Part shown: positions 1 through 7,337 of the stretch, piece by piece
How the letters are laid out: every line of letters starts with the position of its first letter
Position numbering within the stretch: position 1 is the first letter of the stretch
Origin: Actinomycetes bacterium
GTDB lineage: Bacteria > Actinomycetota > Acidimicrobiia > Acidimicrobiales > RAAP-2
NCBI GenBank assembly: GCA_021801235.1
Contig: JAJYYG010000001.1
Span: 1-48,384, forward strand
Length of the DNA: 48,384 bases
Direction of reading: 5' to 3'
Translations under genes and position numbers: made by a program
The notes under the pieces: model-generated
What the model saw: the letters and a program-made list of their open reading frames with translations, nothing else
Told to the model about the DNA's origin: nothing
Database searches by the model: none

Positions 1-1
1 C

Positions 2-1243
2 CGTGGGACTCGCCGGCGGCCGCGGGACCCGGCCGACCCGCCGGGCGCCCGTTCGGAGGTGGCGGCCGGCGCCGCGCTGACCGCGGCGGCCGCGGCCGCC
101 CTCGTGTGGGCGAACAGCCCGTGGGGGAGCTCGTACCGCTCGCTCTGGCTGCATCCGATTGTGATCAGCGGTCACAGCTTCGGGGGACTGGTCACCGTGC
201 AGGACTGGGTGAACGGCGCCCTGATGTCCGTGTTCTTCCTCGTCGTCGGGCTCGAAGTGTCCCGGGAGCGGCGGGAGGGTGACCTGGCCGACGGGCGGAC
301 CGCTCTCCTGCCGGTCGTCGGGGCCGCCGGGGGCATGGCCGGTGCGGCCCTGGTGTACACGGCGGTAAACCACGGCTCCGCCGGCTCCGCCGGCTGGGGG
401 ATCCCGATGGCGACCGACATCGCCTTCACGCTCGGAGCGCTGGCACTGCTCGGGCGGCGCGTCCCTCCGGGGCTGCGGCTGCTGCTGCTCTCGCTCGCCG
501 TGGCGGACGACATCGGCTCGGTGGTGATGCTGGCCGTCTTCTACGCGGGTCGGATCGACGTCGCGGCGCTGGCAGGCGCCGCCGCGGTCGCCGTCGTCAT
601 GGTGGTGGTCCGAGCCAGATGGACAAGACCTGTCTGGCCGCTGGTGGTGGCGGGCGTCGTCCTCTGGGTGCTCCTGGCGGCGGGTGGGGTGGAGCCGGCC
701 CTGGCCGGGGTGGTCGTCGGCGTCCTCGTGCCGGGACGGACGGCCGGTGCCCGCGCCCCGGGCGGGGAGGCCCCCGGTCGTGACCCGGCGCGTCGGATGG
801 AGCGGGGGCTGGCCCCCGTGTCGGCGTTCGTGGTCCTGCCCCTGTTCGCCCTGGCAAATGCGGGGATCGTCGTCCATGCATCCATGCTGTCCCCGGCGGG
901 CGCCGGTCGCGTCTTCGTCGGCGTGGTGCTGGCCCGGGTGGTCGGCAAGCTCTTCGGGATCACCCTGGCCTGCCTGGTGGTGGTCCGGCTGGGATGGGGC
1001 CGCCTGCCTCCTGGGGTCGGTTGGCGCCATCTGGCGGGCGGCGCCGCCGTCGCCGGGATCGGGTTCACCGTCCCGCTCCTGTTCGCCGAGCGTTCGTTCC
1101 CCGGGAACGCTCCGCTGGTGGCGGCGGCAGAGGTGGGGCTCCTCGCCGGCTCCCTGGCGGCCTTCGCGACCGGGGCGGCCATCCTCTCCCGCTCCCGGAC
1201 GGGCGGTGGCCGCGGGGAAGGGGCCGGGCCGATGCCGCGCTGA
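2..1243 (+). CDS. nhaA: Na+/H+ antiporter NhaA, 5'-truncated by the window edge
   Basis: Integral membrane antiporter that exchanges cytoplasmic Na+ for external H+ for sodium and pH homeostasis. The NhaA hallmarks are visible: an N-terminal ALVWANSPW segment, MATDIAFTLG (equivalent of the E. coli Asp133 region) and LAVADDIGSVVML with the paired aspartates that form the ion site. About ten hydrophobic segments run through to a short basic tail. A GTG at 59 would give 394 residues, but the frame is open to the window edge. The preceding in-frame codons (GARSE before VAAGAAL) resemble the usual NhaA N-terminal helix, so the true start probably lies before the window. It appears monocistronic, with a possible hairpin terminator just downstream. 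Family assignment is firm; the start is unknown. Confidence 0.93.
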   Translation, partial: RGTRRRPRDPADPPGARSEVAAGAALTAAAAAALVWANSPWGSSYRSLWLHPIVISGHSFGGLVTVQDWVNGALMSVFFLVVGLEVSRERREGDLADGRTALLPVVGAAGGMAGAALVYTAVNHGSAGSAGWGIPMATDIAFTLGALALLGRRVPPGLRLLLLSLAVADDIGSVVMLAVFYAGRIDVAALAGAAAVAVVMVVVRARWTRPVWPLVVAGVVLWVLLAAGGVEPALAGVVVGVLVPGRTAGARAPGGEAPGRDPARRMERGLAPVSAFVVLPLFALANAGIVVHASMLSPAGAGRVFVGVVLARVVGKLFGITLACLVVVRLGWGRLPPGVGWRHLAGGAAVAGIGFTVPLLFAERSFPGNAPLVAAAEVGLLAGSLAAFATGAAILSRSRTGGGRGEGAGPMPR

Positions 1244-1260
1244 ACCCCGGGGAGGGATCC

Positions 1261-1277
1261 CGGTCCGAGCCGGACCG
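1261..1277 (+). terminator. Candidate terminator hairpin after nhaA
   Basis: A perfect 7-bp stem CGGTCCG / CGGACCG with a 3-base loop lies 17 bases after the nhaA stop. There is no U-tract, as is common in GC-rich actinobacteria, so function is inferred from position only. Confidence 0.4.
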
Positions 1278-1291
1278 CCGCGAAGCACCCC

Positions 1292-1297
1292 TATGCT
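1292..1297 (+). promoter_or_regulatory. Candidate -10 box (TATGCT) of the peroxiredoxin gene
   Basis: TATGCT lies 63 bases before the peroxiredoxin ATG. It would give a leader of about 55 bases carrying the strong AGGAGG ribosome site at 1347-1352. No clear -35 element is seen. Confidence 0.4.
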
Positions 1298-1360
1298 GGC
1301 CGGAGCCGGCCGCGGTCAGCCGCGGCGCGGGGACGAACGACGAGTCAGGAGGATCAGACC

Positions 1361-1843
1361 ATGGCCATCGCCGTCGGCGATCGAATTCCGGATGTGCAGG
1401 TGATGACGTACGGCGCGGACGGGCCGACGCCGGTCGGGACCCTGGAAGCGCTCGGGTCCGGGAAGGTGGTGCTGTTCGCGGTACCGGGCGCGTTCACGCC
1501 CACGTGCTCGGACTACCACCTCCCCAGCTACCTGATCCGGAACGACGAGCTGCGGGCGAAGGGCGTGGACACCATCGCCTGCATCTCGGTGAACGACCCC
1601 TTCGTCATGCACGCATGGGGCGAATCCCAGCGGGTCGGTGACCAGGTGCTGCTCCTCGCCGACGGGAACGGCGAATTCACCGCGGCGATCGGCCTCGAGA
1701 TGGACGGCAGCGGCTTCGGGCTCGGTACCCGTTCCCAGCGGTATGCCGCCGTGATCGAGGACGGGGTGGTGACCACGTTGCACGTGGAGCCCGGGGCGGG
1801 CCTCTCGGTCAGCGCAGCCGACGCCATCCTCGAGACGTTGTAG
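1361..1843 (+). CDS. Peroxiredoxin, Prx5-type
   Basis: Cytoplasmic thiol peroxidase of 160 residues that reduces hydrogen peroxide and organic hydroperoxides. The Prx5 signature PGAFTPTCS is at residues 42-50, with Cys49 as the peroxidatic cysteine. The length and the VNDPFVMHAWG segment are typical of the Prx5/type II subfamily. Another Cys at residue 74 is in a beta strand and is not obviously a resolving cysteine, so reduction may need glutaredoxin, mycothiol or thioredoxin. The start is well supported by AGGAGG eight bases upstream, one of the few strong Shine-Dalgarno sites in this window. The TAG stop is the first base triplet of a short tandem repeat block. It appears to be a single-gene unit. 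Confidence 0.95.
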   Translation: MAIAVGDRIPDVQVMTYGADGPTPVGTLEALGSGKVVLFAVPGAFTPTCSDYHLPSYLIRNDELRAKGVDTIACISVNDPFVMHAWGESQRVGDQVLLLADGNGEFTAAIGLEMDGSGFGLGTRSQRYAAVIEDGVVTTLHVEPGAGLSVSAADAILETL

Positions 1844-1911
1844 CCGCCGCGGAGACGCCGTAGCCGCGGAGACGCCGTAGCCGCGGAGACGCGATAGCCG
1901 CCGCGGGGAGG
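1841..1911. repeat. Short tandem repeat block, four imperfect copies
   Basis: Copies start at 1841, 1861, 1878 and 1895 with unit lengths of 20, 17, 17 and about 17 bases. The second and third share TAGCCGCGGAGACGC; the outer copies carry an extra CCG. The first TAG is the peroxiredoxin stop codon and the block ends 13 bases before the nitroreductase -10 box. It is probably a product of replication slippage; a binding-site role is possible but not shown. Confidence 0.75.
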
Positions 1912-1923
1912 CCGCGACCCCGC

Positions 1924-1929
1924 TACCGT
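1924..1929 (+). promoter_or_regulatory. -10 box TACCGT, leaderless-type promoter of the nitroreductase
   Basis: TACCGT ends seven bases before the ATG at 1937, so transcription would start at or next to the start codon. There is no Shine-Dalgarno site, which fits a leaderless mRNA. Confidence 0.6.
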
Positions 1930-1936
1930 CGGGGAC

Positions 1937-2629
1937 ATGGAACTGAGCGAGGCGTTGCGCACCACCGGAGCGGTCCGGGAGTTCGCACCGGAGCCGGTCG
2001 GGGACGAGGTGGTCGGCCGCATCCTCGACCTCGCCCGATTCGCCCCGAACGGCGGGAACCGGCAGGCCTGGCGGGTGGTGGTGGTCAAGGACCCGGCCGT
2101 GCGGAGCGCCCTGCGCGACAGCTACCTGGCCGGCTGGTACGAGTACCTGGCCCAGGTCGGCGCCGGGCTCACGCCGTGGGCCGCAGTCACCGACCGGGAG
2201 CGGGAACGGGAGGCCGTCAGCGCGGCGACGGAGGTCGCCCGGCGCGCGGCGGAGGGACCGGGTGGTTTCGCCGAGCACCTCGACCGGGTCCCGGTGCTCC
2301 TGGTGCTGTTGGCGGACCTCCGCCGGCTGGCCACCGTCGACCGGGACGCGGCCCACTACCCCCTGGCCGGCGGTGCCTCCGTCTACCCCTTCGCCTGGAG
2401 TATCCTGCTCGCCGCCCGCACGGAGGGGCTGGCGGGTGTGCTCACCACGATGGCGATCCGCGACGAGGACGCCGTGCGGGCCCTGCTCCAGGTACCCGAC
2501 GAACTGATCCTGGCGGGCATCCTCGCTCTCGGTGTCCCCGTGCACCAGCCCACCCGCCTCACCCGGGAACCCGTCTCCGCCTTCGCCACGGTCGACCGTC
2601 TCGACGGTCGACCGTTCCCGGCGGGATGA
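1937..2629 (+). CDS. Nitroreductase-family flavoprotein
   Basis: Predicted FMN-dependent NAD(P)H oxidoreductase of 230 residues. The N-terminal MELSEALRTTGAVREFAPEPV and the ARFAPNGGNRQAWRVVVV segment are the FMN-contacting nitroreductase motifs, and the C-terminal GLAGVLTTMAIRDEDAVRALLQVPDE is the usual helix and lid region. The natural substrate cannot be told from sequence; nitro compounds, quinones or enones are possible. Its TGA overlaps the ATG of the following LLM-class oxidoreductase (ATGA), so the two redox enzymes are translationally coupled and may act on related substrates. The start is fixed by the leaderless-type promoter immediately upstream. Confidence 0.9.
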   Translation: MELSEALRTTGAVREFAPEPVGDEVVGRILDLARFAPNGGNRQAWRVVVVKDPAVRSALRDSYLAGWYEYLAQVGAGLTPWAAVTDREREREAVSAATEVARRAAEGPGGFAEHLDRVPVLLVLLADLRRLATVDRDAAHYPLAGGASVYPFAWSILLAARTEGLAGVLTTMAIRDEDAVRALLQVPDELILAGILALGVPVHQPTRLTREPVSAFATVDRLDGRPFPAG

Positions 2630-3519
2630 AGGTCCGGGTCGGCGTCGGCCTCGGCGCCATCTCCCTCCCCGACCACCAGGGGTTCGCCCGCCTGGTCGAC
2701 GATCTGGACGAGCTCGGGTTCGACTCCCTCTGGCTGCCCGAGATCCTCACGGCCCAGACGGTCGACCCGCTCACGGCGCTGGCGTTCGCCGCCGCGCACA
2801 ACCCCCGGCTGAAGCTCGGCACCACCCTGCTCCTGCCGGGGAGGAACCCGGTGCGCACGGCCAAGGAGCTGGCCACCCTGGACGTCCTCTCCGGGGGGCG
2901 CCTGCTGATCACGTTCGTCCCGGGGATCCCGCGCCGTCCGGAGTCCGCCGCGCTCGGGGTCCCCGCCGCCGAACGGGGGAGGCAGATGGACGAGGCCCTC
3001 CCCCTGCTGCGGAGGCTGTGGTCGGGTGAACTGGTCTCCCACCACGGCGAGGTGGGGGACTTCGACGACGTGTGTGTGTCGCCGACGCCGCAGCAGCAGC
3101 ATCCGCTCGAGTTCTGGACGGGCGGGATGGGGATGGCCGCGCTCCGGCGGTGCGGCACGTTCGCCGACGGGTGGCTACCGGCGGCATGCACCCCGGACGA
3201 GGCAGCCGAAGCGAAGGAGATGGTCGAGGGGTTCGCGGACGAGGCGGGTCGCGTCATCAGCTCCGAGCACTTCGGGGTGTCGATCGGGTACTCCCATCGT
3301 CCTCTCACTGCGAAGGTGTCCCAGGCGCTCGGTGCGGGCCGCCGGGGGGTCGACCCGACCGCGGTGGTTCCGGTGGGAATCGACGCGCTGCGCGACCTGC
3401 TCGAACGGTTCGTGTCGGTCGGGTTCTCGAAGTTCGTGGTGCGGCCGATCGACACGCCACACTCGTGGCGGGCCGAGCTGGAGCTGCTCGCAGGCGGCGT
3501 GATCGACCTCCAGACGTGA
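2626..3519 (+). CDS. LLM-class flavin-dependent oxidoreductase
   Basis: Luciferase-like monooxygenase family TIM-barrel protein of 297 residues, probably using FMN or coenzyme F420. Family features are the first strand VRVGVGLGAI, the segment DELGFDSLWLPEILTAQTVDPLTALAFAAA, and KLGTTLLLPGRNPVRTAKELATLDVLSGGRLLITFVPG in which the cofactor-binding loop lies. Many actinobacterial members use F420, but this is family knowledge and not proven here. The ATG overlaps the nitroreductase stop (ATGA). A longer upstream reading frame exists but only overlaps the nitroreductase gene, so it was not used. The substrate is unknown. Confidence 0.88.
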   Translation: MKVRVGVGLGAISLPDHQGFARLVDDLDELGFDSLWLPEILTAQTVDPLTALAFAAAHNPRLKLGTTLLLPGRNPVRTAKELATLDVLSGGRLLITFVPGIPRRPESAALGVPAAERGRQMDEALPLLRRLWSGELVSHHGEVGDFDDVCVSPTPQQQHPLEFWTGGMGMAALRRCGTFADGWLPAACTPDEAAEAKEMVEGFADEAGRVISSEHFGVSIGYSHRPLTAKVSQALGAGRRGVDPTAVVPVGIDALRDLLERFVSVGFSKFVVRPIDTPHSWRAELELLAGGVIDLQT

Positions 3520-3529
3520 GCGGACCCCG

Positions 3530-4012
3530 ATGACCAGGTCGCGCCCGGAGGAGGTCGAGTTCTCCGCCGACCGGACCGGCGACGTCGTGGCCAGGATGCA
3601 GACGCTCGCCGTCTCCGGGAGCGGCTGGATCAACCTCCGTCCCGTCGTGGACCCCGAGGACGAGCCCGAACCCCCCGGCCTGTTCGCCATCTTCGGTGGG
3701 TCACCGCACAAGGTGCCATTGGCGACCTGGATGCCCGGCCGAGCGCGGGAGGAGGCGGGCCCACCGGACACCACCGTGGGCCTCCAGCACGCCGCCGGGC
3801 CCCGGGTGGCGAGAAGGCTCGCCGAAGCCGGGCTCCCGCTCCCCGACGGATGGAAGGTGACCCAGGACCACCCCCGGCGGGGCCTGGTGGCGAAGGTGCC
3901 GCCGGGTGACGAGGCGGCGGTGCTCGCATGGATGCTCCGGGCCTGCCGGACCGTGACGGCGGTGCCGCTGACCGAGCGCTGGCGGGTCTCCGTCCACACC
4001 CGCCTCGCGTGA
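3530..4012 (+). CDS. Hypothetical protein, 160 residues
   Basis: I do not recognise a family. The protein is soluble, with no signal peptide or membrane segment. It opens with a charged region (RPEEVEFSADRTGDVVARMQ), a central proline-rich stretch near residues 40-75, and ends with an alanine-rich helix and VSVHTRLA. It lies ten bases after the LLM oxidoreductase stop on the same strand, so it is probably the third gene of that operon. Codon use (strong G/C at third positions) matches the neighbours and supports real coding. No function is proposed. Confidence 0.7.
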   Translation: MTRSRPEEVEFSADRTGDVVARMQTLAVSGSGWINLRPVVDPEDEPEPPGLFAIFGGSPHKVPLATWMPGRAREEAGPPDTTVGLQHAAGPRVARRLAEAGLPLPDGWKVTQDHPRRGLVAKVPPGDEAAVLAWMLRACRTVTAVPLTERWRVSVHTRLA

Positions 4013-4013
4013 C

Positions 4014-4019
4014 TACGAT
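4014..4019 (+). promoter_or_regulatory. Candidate -10 box TACGAT upstream of mscL
   Basis: TACGAT starts two bases after the previous stop codon. A start near 4026 would give mscL a leader of about 90 bases. An in-frame GTG at 4025 could alternatively be a leaderless start adding 30 residues, but that extension is not typical of MscL. Confidence 0.4.
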
Positions 4020-4114
4020 CGATCGTGCGCCCGATCTTCGGGCGTGACGGGGGCCCCTGCGGTACCCGTCGGACGGGACGAGCCGGGATCGGCGGGACGA
4101 CGGGGGGGAGCAGC

Positions 4115-4522
4115 ATGGTGAAGGAATTCAAGGACTTCCTGCTTCGGGGGAGCCTCCTCGACCTCGCGGTGGCGGTGGTGATCGGGGCCGCGTTCACCGC
4201 GGTCGTGAACGCTCTGGTCAAAGACCTGCTCACTCCGCTGATCGCCGCCATCGTCGGAAAGCCCGACTTCGCCGGGCTCACCTTCACGATCAACCACTCC
4301 CAGTTCGCCTACGGGAGCTTCCTGAACGCGGTCCTCTCGTTCGTCCTCGTCGCCGCGGCGATCTTCTTCTTCGTGATCAAACCGGTGAACCACGTCATGC
4401 GCAGACTGGGAAGAACCCCGGAGGAGGATCCGGTGCGTGAGTGCCCCGAGTGCCTGAGCAAGGTACCCGTGGCGGCAACCCGATGCGCCTACTGCACGAC
4501 GGAGCTGACGCCGGCCGTGTGA
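4115..4522 (+). CDS. mscL: Large-conductance mechanosensitive channel MscL with C-terminal zinc ribbon
   Basis: Pentameric membrane channel that opens on strong osmotic downshock. The N-terminal amphipathic helix (MVKEFKDFLLRGSLLDLAVAVVIGAAF) starts at the ATG, preceded by GGGGGGGAG as ribosome site. TM1 covers about residues 12-45 with the conserved VVIGAAFTAVVNALV pore helix; TM2 covers about 68-90. The C-terminal part after the EEDP segment carries CPECLSKVPVAATRCAYCT, a CxxC...CxxC zinc ribbon not found in E. coli MscL but, to my knowledge, present in various actinobacterial and other MscL proteins. The total of 135 residues is normal. Convergent with the next gene. Confidence 0.95.
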   Translation: MVKEFKDFLLRGSLLDLAVAVVIGAAFTAVVNALVKDLLTPLIAAIVGKPDFAGLTFTINHSQFAYGSFLNAVLSFVLVAAAIFFFVIKPVNHVMRRLGRTPEEDPVRECPECLSKVPVAATRCAYCTTELTPAV

Positions 4523-4542
4523 CCCGGTCCGGCACCGCCGAC

Positions 4543-4776
4543 TCAGTCCCGGTGCGTCCCGAGATGCCAGCCCGAGCAGAGCCGGCACTGGTAGGGGTCC
4601 AGGTCCGCGCCCAGTTCGAGGCGGAACCGCAGCGAGGCGCGGTTGGCGTCGGCCGCGGTGGGGAACCGGGTCTTCGGGCTCCCGTCCGCCCGCCAGTGCT
4701 CCCGGGCCGGTCCGCTCGTCCCCGCTCCCGCCCCGGTCCGCGCCTGTCGGCGCCTTCCCCTTCGTGCCTTCGTCAC
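4543..4776 (-). CDS. Small conserved-looking protein with CxxC, 77 residues
   Basis: Small basic protein of unknown function. The N-terminal 20 residues are Arg/Lys-rich (TKARRGRRRQAR). The C-terminal half reads KTRFPTAADANRASLRFRL, then LDPYQCRLCSGWHLGTH, a CxxC-x2-H arrangement resembling a minimal metal-binding knuckle. I believe similar short proteins occur in other actinobacteria, but that is from memory. The start is GTG at 4776 with AGGA eight bases before it. Another ATG in a different frame just upstream does not lead into this protein. It is convergent with mscL. Confidence 0.65.
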   Translation of the reverse strand: MTKARRGRRRQARTGAGAGTSGPAREHWRADGSPKTRFPTAADANRASLRFRLELGADLDPYQCRLCSGWHLGTHRD

Positions 4777-4930
4777 GGGACATTCCTAGCCCAGCGTCGG
4801 GGCGTCGCGGGGAACGGGGAGCCGGCGGCCGGGGCTGCCATCATGTCCGGTCGAACCCCCGCACCTCCCGGAACCTCGCCGCCCGCGACCGGGTCCTGAC
4901 GGCGCTCGCCGCACCGGTGCCGCCGTGGGC

Positions 4931-4936
4931 CATGAT
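4931..4936 (+). promoter_or_regulatory. -10 box CATGAT, leaderless-type promoter of the YqgE gene
   Basis: CATGAT ends six bases before a GTG at 4943. This spacing recurs through the window and selects 4943 over the GTG at 4925. Confidence 0.45.
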
Positions 4937-4942
4937 CATGGG

Positions 4943-5587
4943 GTGCCGACCGGTGGTGGTACGTCTGACGGCAGGGACCCGGGAGCCGACGGGGAAGGGC
5001 CGCTGACCGGACGGCTGCTGGTCGCATCCCCGCGTCTCGTCGACGGCATCTTCGACCGGTCCGTCGTCCTGGTGCTCGACCACGGCGACCACGGAGCCAT
5101 CGGCGTGGTCCTCAACCGTCCGGGTGGCGTGGCCGTCCGCGAGCTCCTGCCCCGCTGGCACCCGCTGGCGACCCCGCCGGCGGAGCTGTTCACCGGTGGT
5201 CCGGTGGCCCGGAACGCGTTGATCGGCCTGGCGCGGTTGGCCCCCGGGGACGCGACCGCAGCATCCGACCCGACCCCGCACCCGCCCGGGTGGCGCGTGC
5301 TGATCGACGACGCGCGGCCGGTCGGGACGGTGGACCTCCAAGAGGGCCCAGGGGCTCCCGAGGTCCGTGCCGCGATGATCGGTGCCCGCCTGTTCTCGGG
5401 CTATGCAGGGTGGGAGACCGGCCAACTCGAGGACGAGATCGACGAGGGAGCATGGCTGGTCGTCCGGGCGGAAGCCCACGACCCACTCTCCGCCGACCCG
5501 GAGGGACTGTGGCGGAGGGTCTTGAGACGCCAGGGGGGGTCGCTCGCCCTGTTGGCCGGTTATCCCCCCGATCCCGCAGCGAACTGA
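4943..5587 (+). CDS. YqgE/AlgH family protein (DUF179)
   Basis: Soluble protein of 214 residues in the YqgE/AlgH family, whose molecular role remains unclear. Family features are LTGRLLVASPRLVDGIFDRSVVLVLDHGDHGAIGVVLNRP near residues 22-60, the FTGGPV segment and ARLFSGYAGWETGQLEDEIDEGAWLVV toward the C-terminus. The start at 4943 fits a promoter box six bases upstream; the first 20 residues (VPTGGGTSDGRDPGADGEGP) are a disordered extension. It is probably a single gene, with its own promoter and with the GNAT gene downstream also having its own. Confidence 0.9.
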   Translation: MPTGGGTSDGRDPGADGEGPLTGRLLVASPRLVDGIFDRSVVLVLDHGDHGAIGVVLNRPGGVAVRELLPRWHPLATPPAELFTGGPVARNALIGLARLAPGDATAASDPTPHPPGWRVLIDDARPVGTVDLQEGPGAPEVRAAMIGARLFSGYAGWETGQLEDEIDEGAWLVVRAEAHDPLSADPEGLWRRVLRRQGGSLALLAGYPPDPAAN

Positions 5588-5658
5588 CCCGACCCGCGCC
5601 GACGCTCGGGCGGTGCCGACACTTGGCCGGTGCGGATCGCCGACGGTCGATCGGTGAG

Positions 5659-5664
5659 TACCAT
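5659..5664 (+). promoter_or_regulatory. -10 box TACCAT, leaderless-type promoter of the GNAT gene
   Basis: TACCAT ends six bases before the ATG at 5671 and there is no Shine-Dalgarno site between them. Confidence 0.6.
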
Positions 5665-5670
5665 GCCCCC

Positions 5671-6291
5671 ATGCGACCCGTGGAACGCCCGGAAGTCCGG
5701 TTGGTCGAACCGGCGGAGGTCGACCTGGCGGCCGACCTCCTGGTGCGAGCCTTCCTCGACGACCCGGTGGCGGCCTTCGTCTTTCCCGGGGACAGGCGCC
5801 GCCGGGCCGGGCTGCGCTCGTTCTTCCGGACGCAGATCCGTCGCCAGTACCTCCCCCACGGCCACGTGTACACCACCGCGGATCGGGGTGGTGTCGCCAT
5901 CTGGGGGCCGCCCGACCGCCCGCGCCGGCCGACCCGGGAGCTGATCGAGCTGCTCCCGGCGGCGCCGTACCTGGTGGGCCCCCACCTGGTGCCGGCGCTC
6001 CGGCTGCTGGGCGAGATCGACTCGCTCCACCCGAAGGAGCCGCACTGGTACCTGGCGACGCTCGGTACCGAGCCCGAGCGCCAGGGGACCGGCGTCGGAT
6101 CGGCGCTCCTCACGGAGACCCTGGGCCGCGTGGACGAGGAGGGGATGCCTGCCTACCTCGAGTCCTCCAAGGCCCGGAACGTCCCGCTGTACGCGCGCTA
6201 CGGCTTCGAGGTGATCGACGAACTGCACCCCCGGGGGGGAGGGCCGGTGATGTGGCGGATGTGGCGGGAGCCCCGGATCCCGGAGCCCTGA
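5671..6291 (+). CDS. GNAT-family N-acetyltransferase
   Basis: Predicted acetyl-CoA-dependent acyltransferase of 206 residues. The C-terminal half carries the GNAT core: HWYLATLGTEPERQGTGVGSALL is motif A with the Q-x-x-G-x-G/A pyrophosphate-binding loop (RQGTGVGSALL), followed by PAYLESSKARNVPLYARYGFEV, the motif B segment typical of GNATs that end YARYGF. The substrate is not evident. The start is set by the leaderless promoter box; upstream in-frame codons overlap the YqgE gene and were rejected. The stop lies four bases from the end of the convergent LysR gene. Confidence 0.9.
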   Translation: MRPVERPEVRLVEPAEVDLAADLLVRAFLDDPVAAFVFPGDRRRRAGLRSFFRTQIRRQYLPHGHVYTTADRGGVAIWGPPDRPRRPTRELIELLPAAPYLVGPHLVPALRLLGEIDSLHPKEPHWYLATLGTEPERQGTGVGSALLTETLGRVDEEGMPAYLESSKARNVPLYARYGFEVIDELHPRGGGPVMWRMWREPRIPEP

Positions 6292-6295
6292 GCCG

Positions 6296-7267
6296 TCACC
6301 CCGCCGGCGAACGCGACGGTGGCGTCCCACCCGCGCGGCGCCCCGGCACCGCCGGGATCGGTGGGTGGAGCCCCTCGGGGAGCGTGTCCACGGTGGCGAC
6401 GGTGGACGCGAGCACCTCGAGGAGTGCGATCGTCGGCGCCGACGGGAGACCCCGGCTGCGTTGCGCCACCCCTACCTTCCGACGCGGCAGTCCTTCGATC
6501 ATCACCGGCTGGAACCGGTCCCGCAGGTAGGAGGGGATGGCCGTCGCCGGGAGGATCGCGGGACCGTACCCCTCGAACGTGAGCGAGGCGATGAGCCGGA
6601 GCCCGTCGATCTCGGTGCTGGCCTCCAACGTCACCCCGAGCGGTCCCACCGCTCGGTCGAGCTCGTCCCGGAAGGCGGTCCCGGCAAGTGGCAGGATGAG
6701 CTTCATCCCGCCGACATCGTCGAAGGTGACCGGCCGCCGGAGGCGGGTCAACGGGTGGCCGACGGGGACCACCAGGACCAGATCCTCCTCGAACAGCGGC
6801 GTCGCCACGAACTCGCCGTTGACCAGGGGCTGGTTCAGCACCGCCAGGTCGAGCTGTCCGGCGGCGAGCTGCGGCTCGAGACCGTTGGTGGTCCCCTCGA
6901 CGACCACCAACGACAGCTCGGGATGCCGGGACGCGGTCCGCTCGATGACCTGGGGCACCAGCCAGCGGGCCGTGGTGCCGATCATCCCGACCCGCACCGT
7001 GCCGCGCACCTCGTCGCTGCAGGCCGCCACGTCGGCGGCCAGCGCGTCGAGCTCGGTGAGGATACGGCGCGCCCGGGCGACGACCACCTCGCCCTGCTCG
7101 CTCAGCCTGCCGTTGGTGCGGTCGATGAGGGGAGCGCCCAGCTCCCGTTCCAACCTGGCCACGTGGGCGGAGATGTTGGACTGCACGGTGCCGAGGTGGT
7201 CGGCGGCAGCGGAGAAGGTCCCGTGGTCGTTGATGGCGACCAGCGCCTGCAGGTGTCGGAGCTCCAT
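6296..7267 (-). CDS. LysR-family transcriptional regulator
   Basis: DNA-binding regulator of 323 residues. The N-terminal winged helix-turn-helix (MELRHLQALVAINDHGTFSAAADHLGTVQSNISAHVARLERELGAPLI) spans residues 1-50; the substrate-binding domain follows from about residue 90 (RGTVRVGMIGTTARWLVPQVI). The C-terminal 25 residues are Pro/Arg-rich and disordered. LysR proteins usually regulate a divergent gene; here the divergent unit is the 6C RNA and the HAD/acyltransferase-MurT-GatD operon. A dyad in the promoter region (7278-7290) is a plausible binding site. The start is ATG at 7267 with a -10 box (TATCAT) eight bases upstream. The inducer is unknown. Confidence 0.93.
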   Translation of the reverse strand: MELRHLQALVAINDHGTFSAAADHLGTVQSNISAHVARLERELGAPLIDRTNGRLSEQGEVVVARARRILTELDALAADVAACSDEVRGTVRVGMIGTTARWLVPQVIERTASRHPELSLVVVEGTTNGLEPQLAAGQLDLAVLNQPLVNGEFVATPLFEEDLVLVVPVGHPLTRLRRPVTFDDVGGMKLILPLAGTAFRDELDRAVGPLGVTLEASTEIDGLRLIASLTFEGYGPAILPATAIPSYLRDRFQPVMIEGLPRRKVGVAQRSRGLPSAPTIALLEVLASTVATVDTLPEGLHPPIPAVPGRRAGGTPPSRSPAG

Positions 7268-7275
7268 CTCCCAAC

Positions 7276-7290
7276 ATGATAGCTGCTATC
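7276..7290 (-). promoter_or_regulatory. LysR promoter -10 box and overlapping dyad
   Basis: On the minus strand TATCAT (7281-7276) ends eight bases before the LysR ATG. Overlapping it is a perfect dyad, GATAGC-T-GCTATC at 7278-7290. The dyad is AT-richer than its surroundings and sits where an autoregulatory LysR site is expected. Confidence 0.5.
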
Positions 7291-7302
7291 GAAAATAACT
7301 GT

Positions 7303-7331
7303 TTGACTGATCGGACCGGATCGTGCAGACT
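7303..7331 (+). promoter_or_regulatory. Promoter of the 6C RNA (TTGACT / CAGACT)
   Basis: TTGACT at 7303-7308 matches the -35 consensus at five of six positions. A weaker -10 (CAGACT, 7326-7331) follows after 17 bases. Transcription would start near 7338, just before the first C-loop hairpin. This is the most consensus-like -35 element seen in the window. Confidence 0.55.
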
Positions 7332-7337
7332 AGTCAT

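Noticed and set aside
4025-4114. A 30-residue N-terminal extension of MscL from GTG 4025
   Set aside because: The added Arg/Gly-rich segment is unlike any MscL, and the ATG at 4115 has a ribosome site and begins the conserved amphipathic helix.
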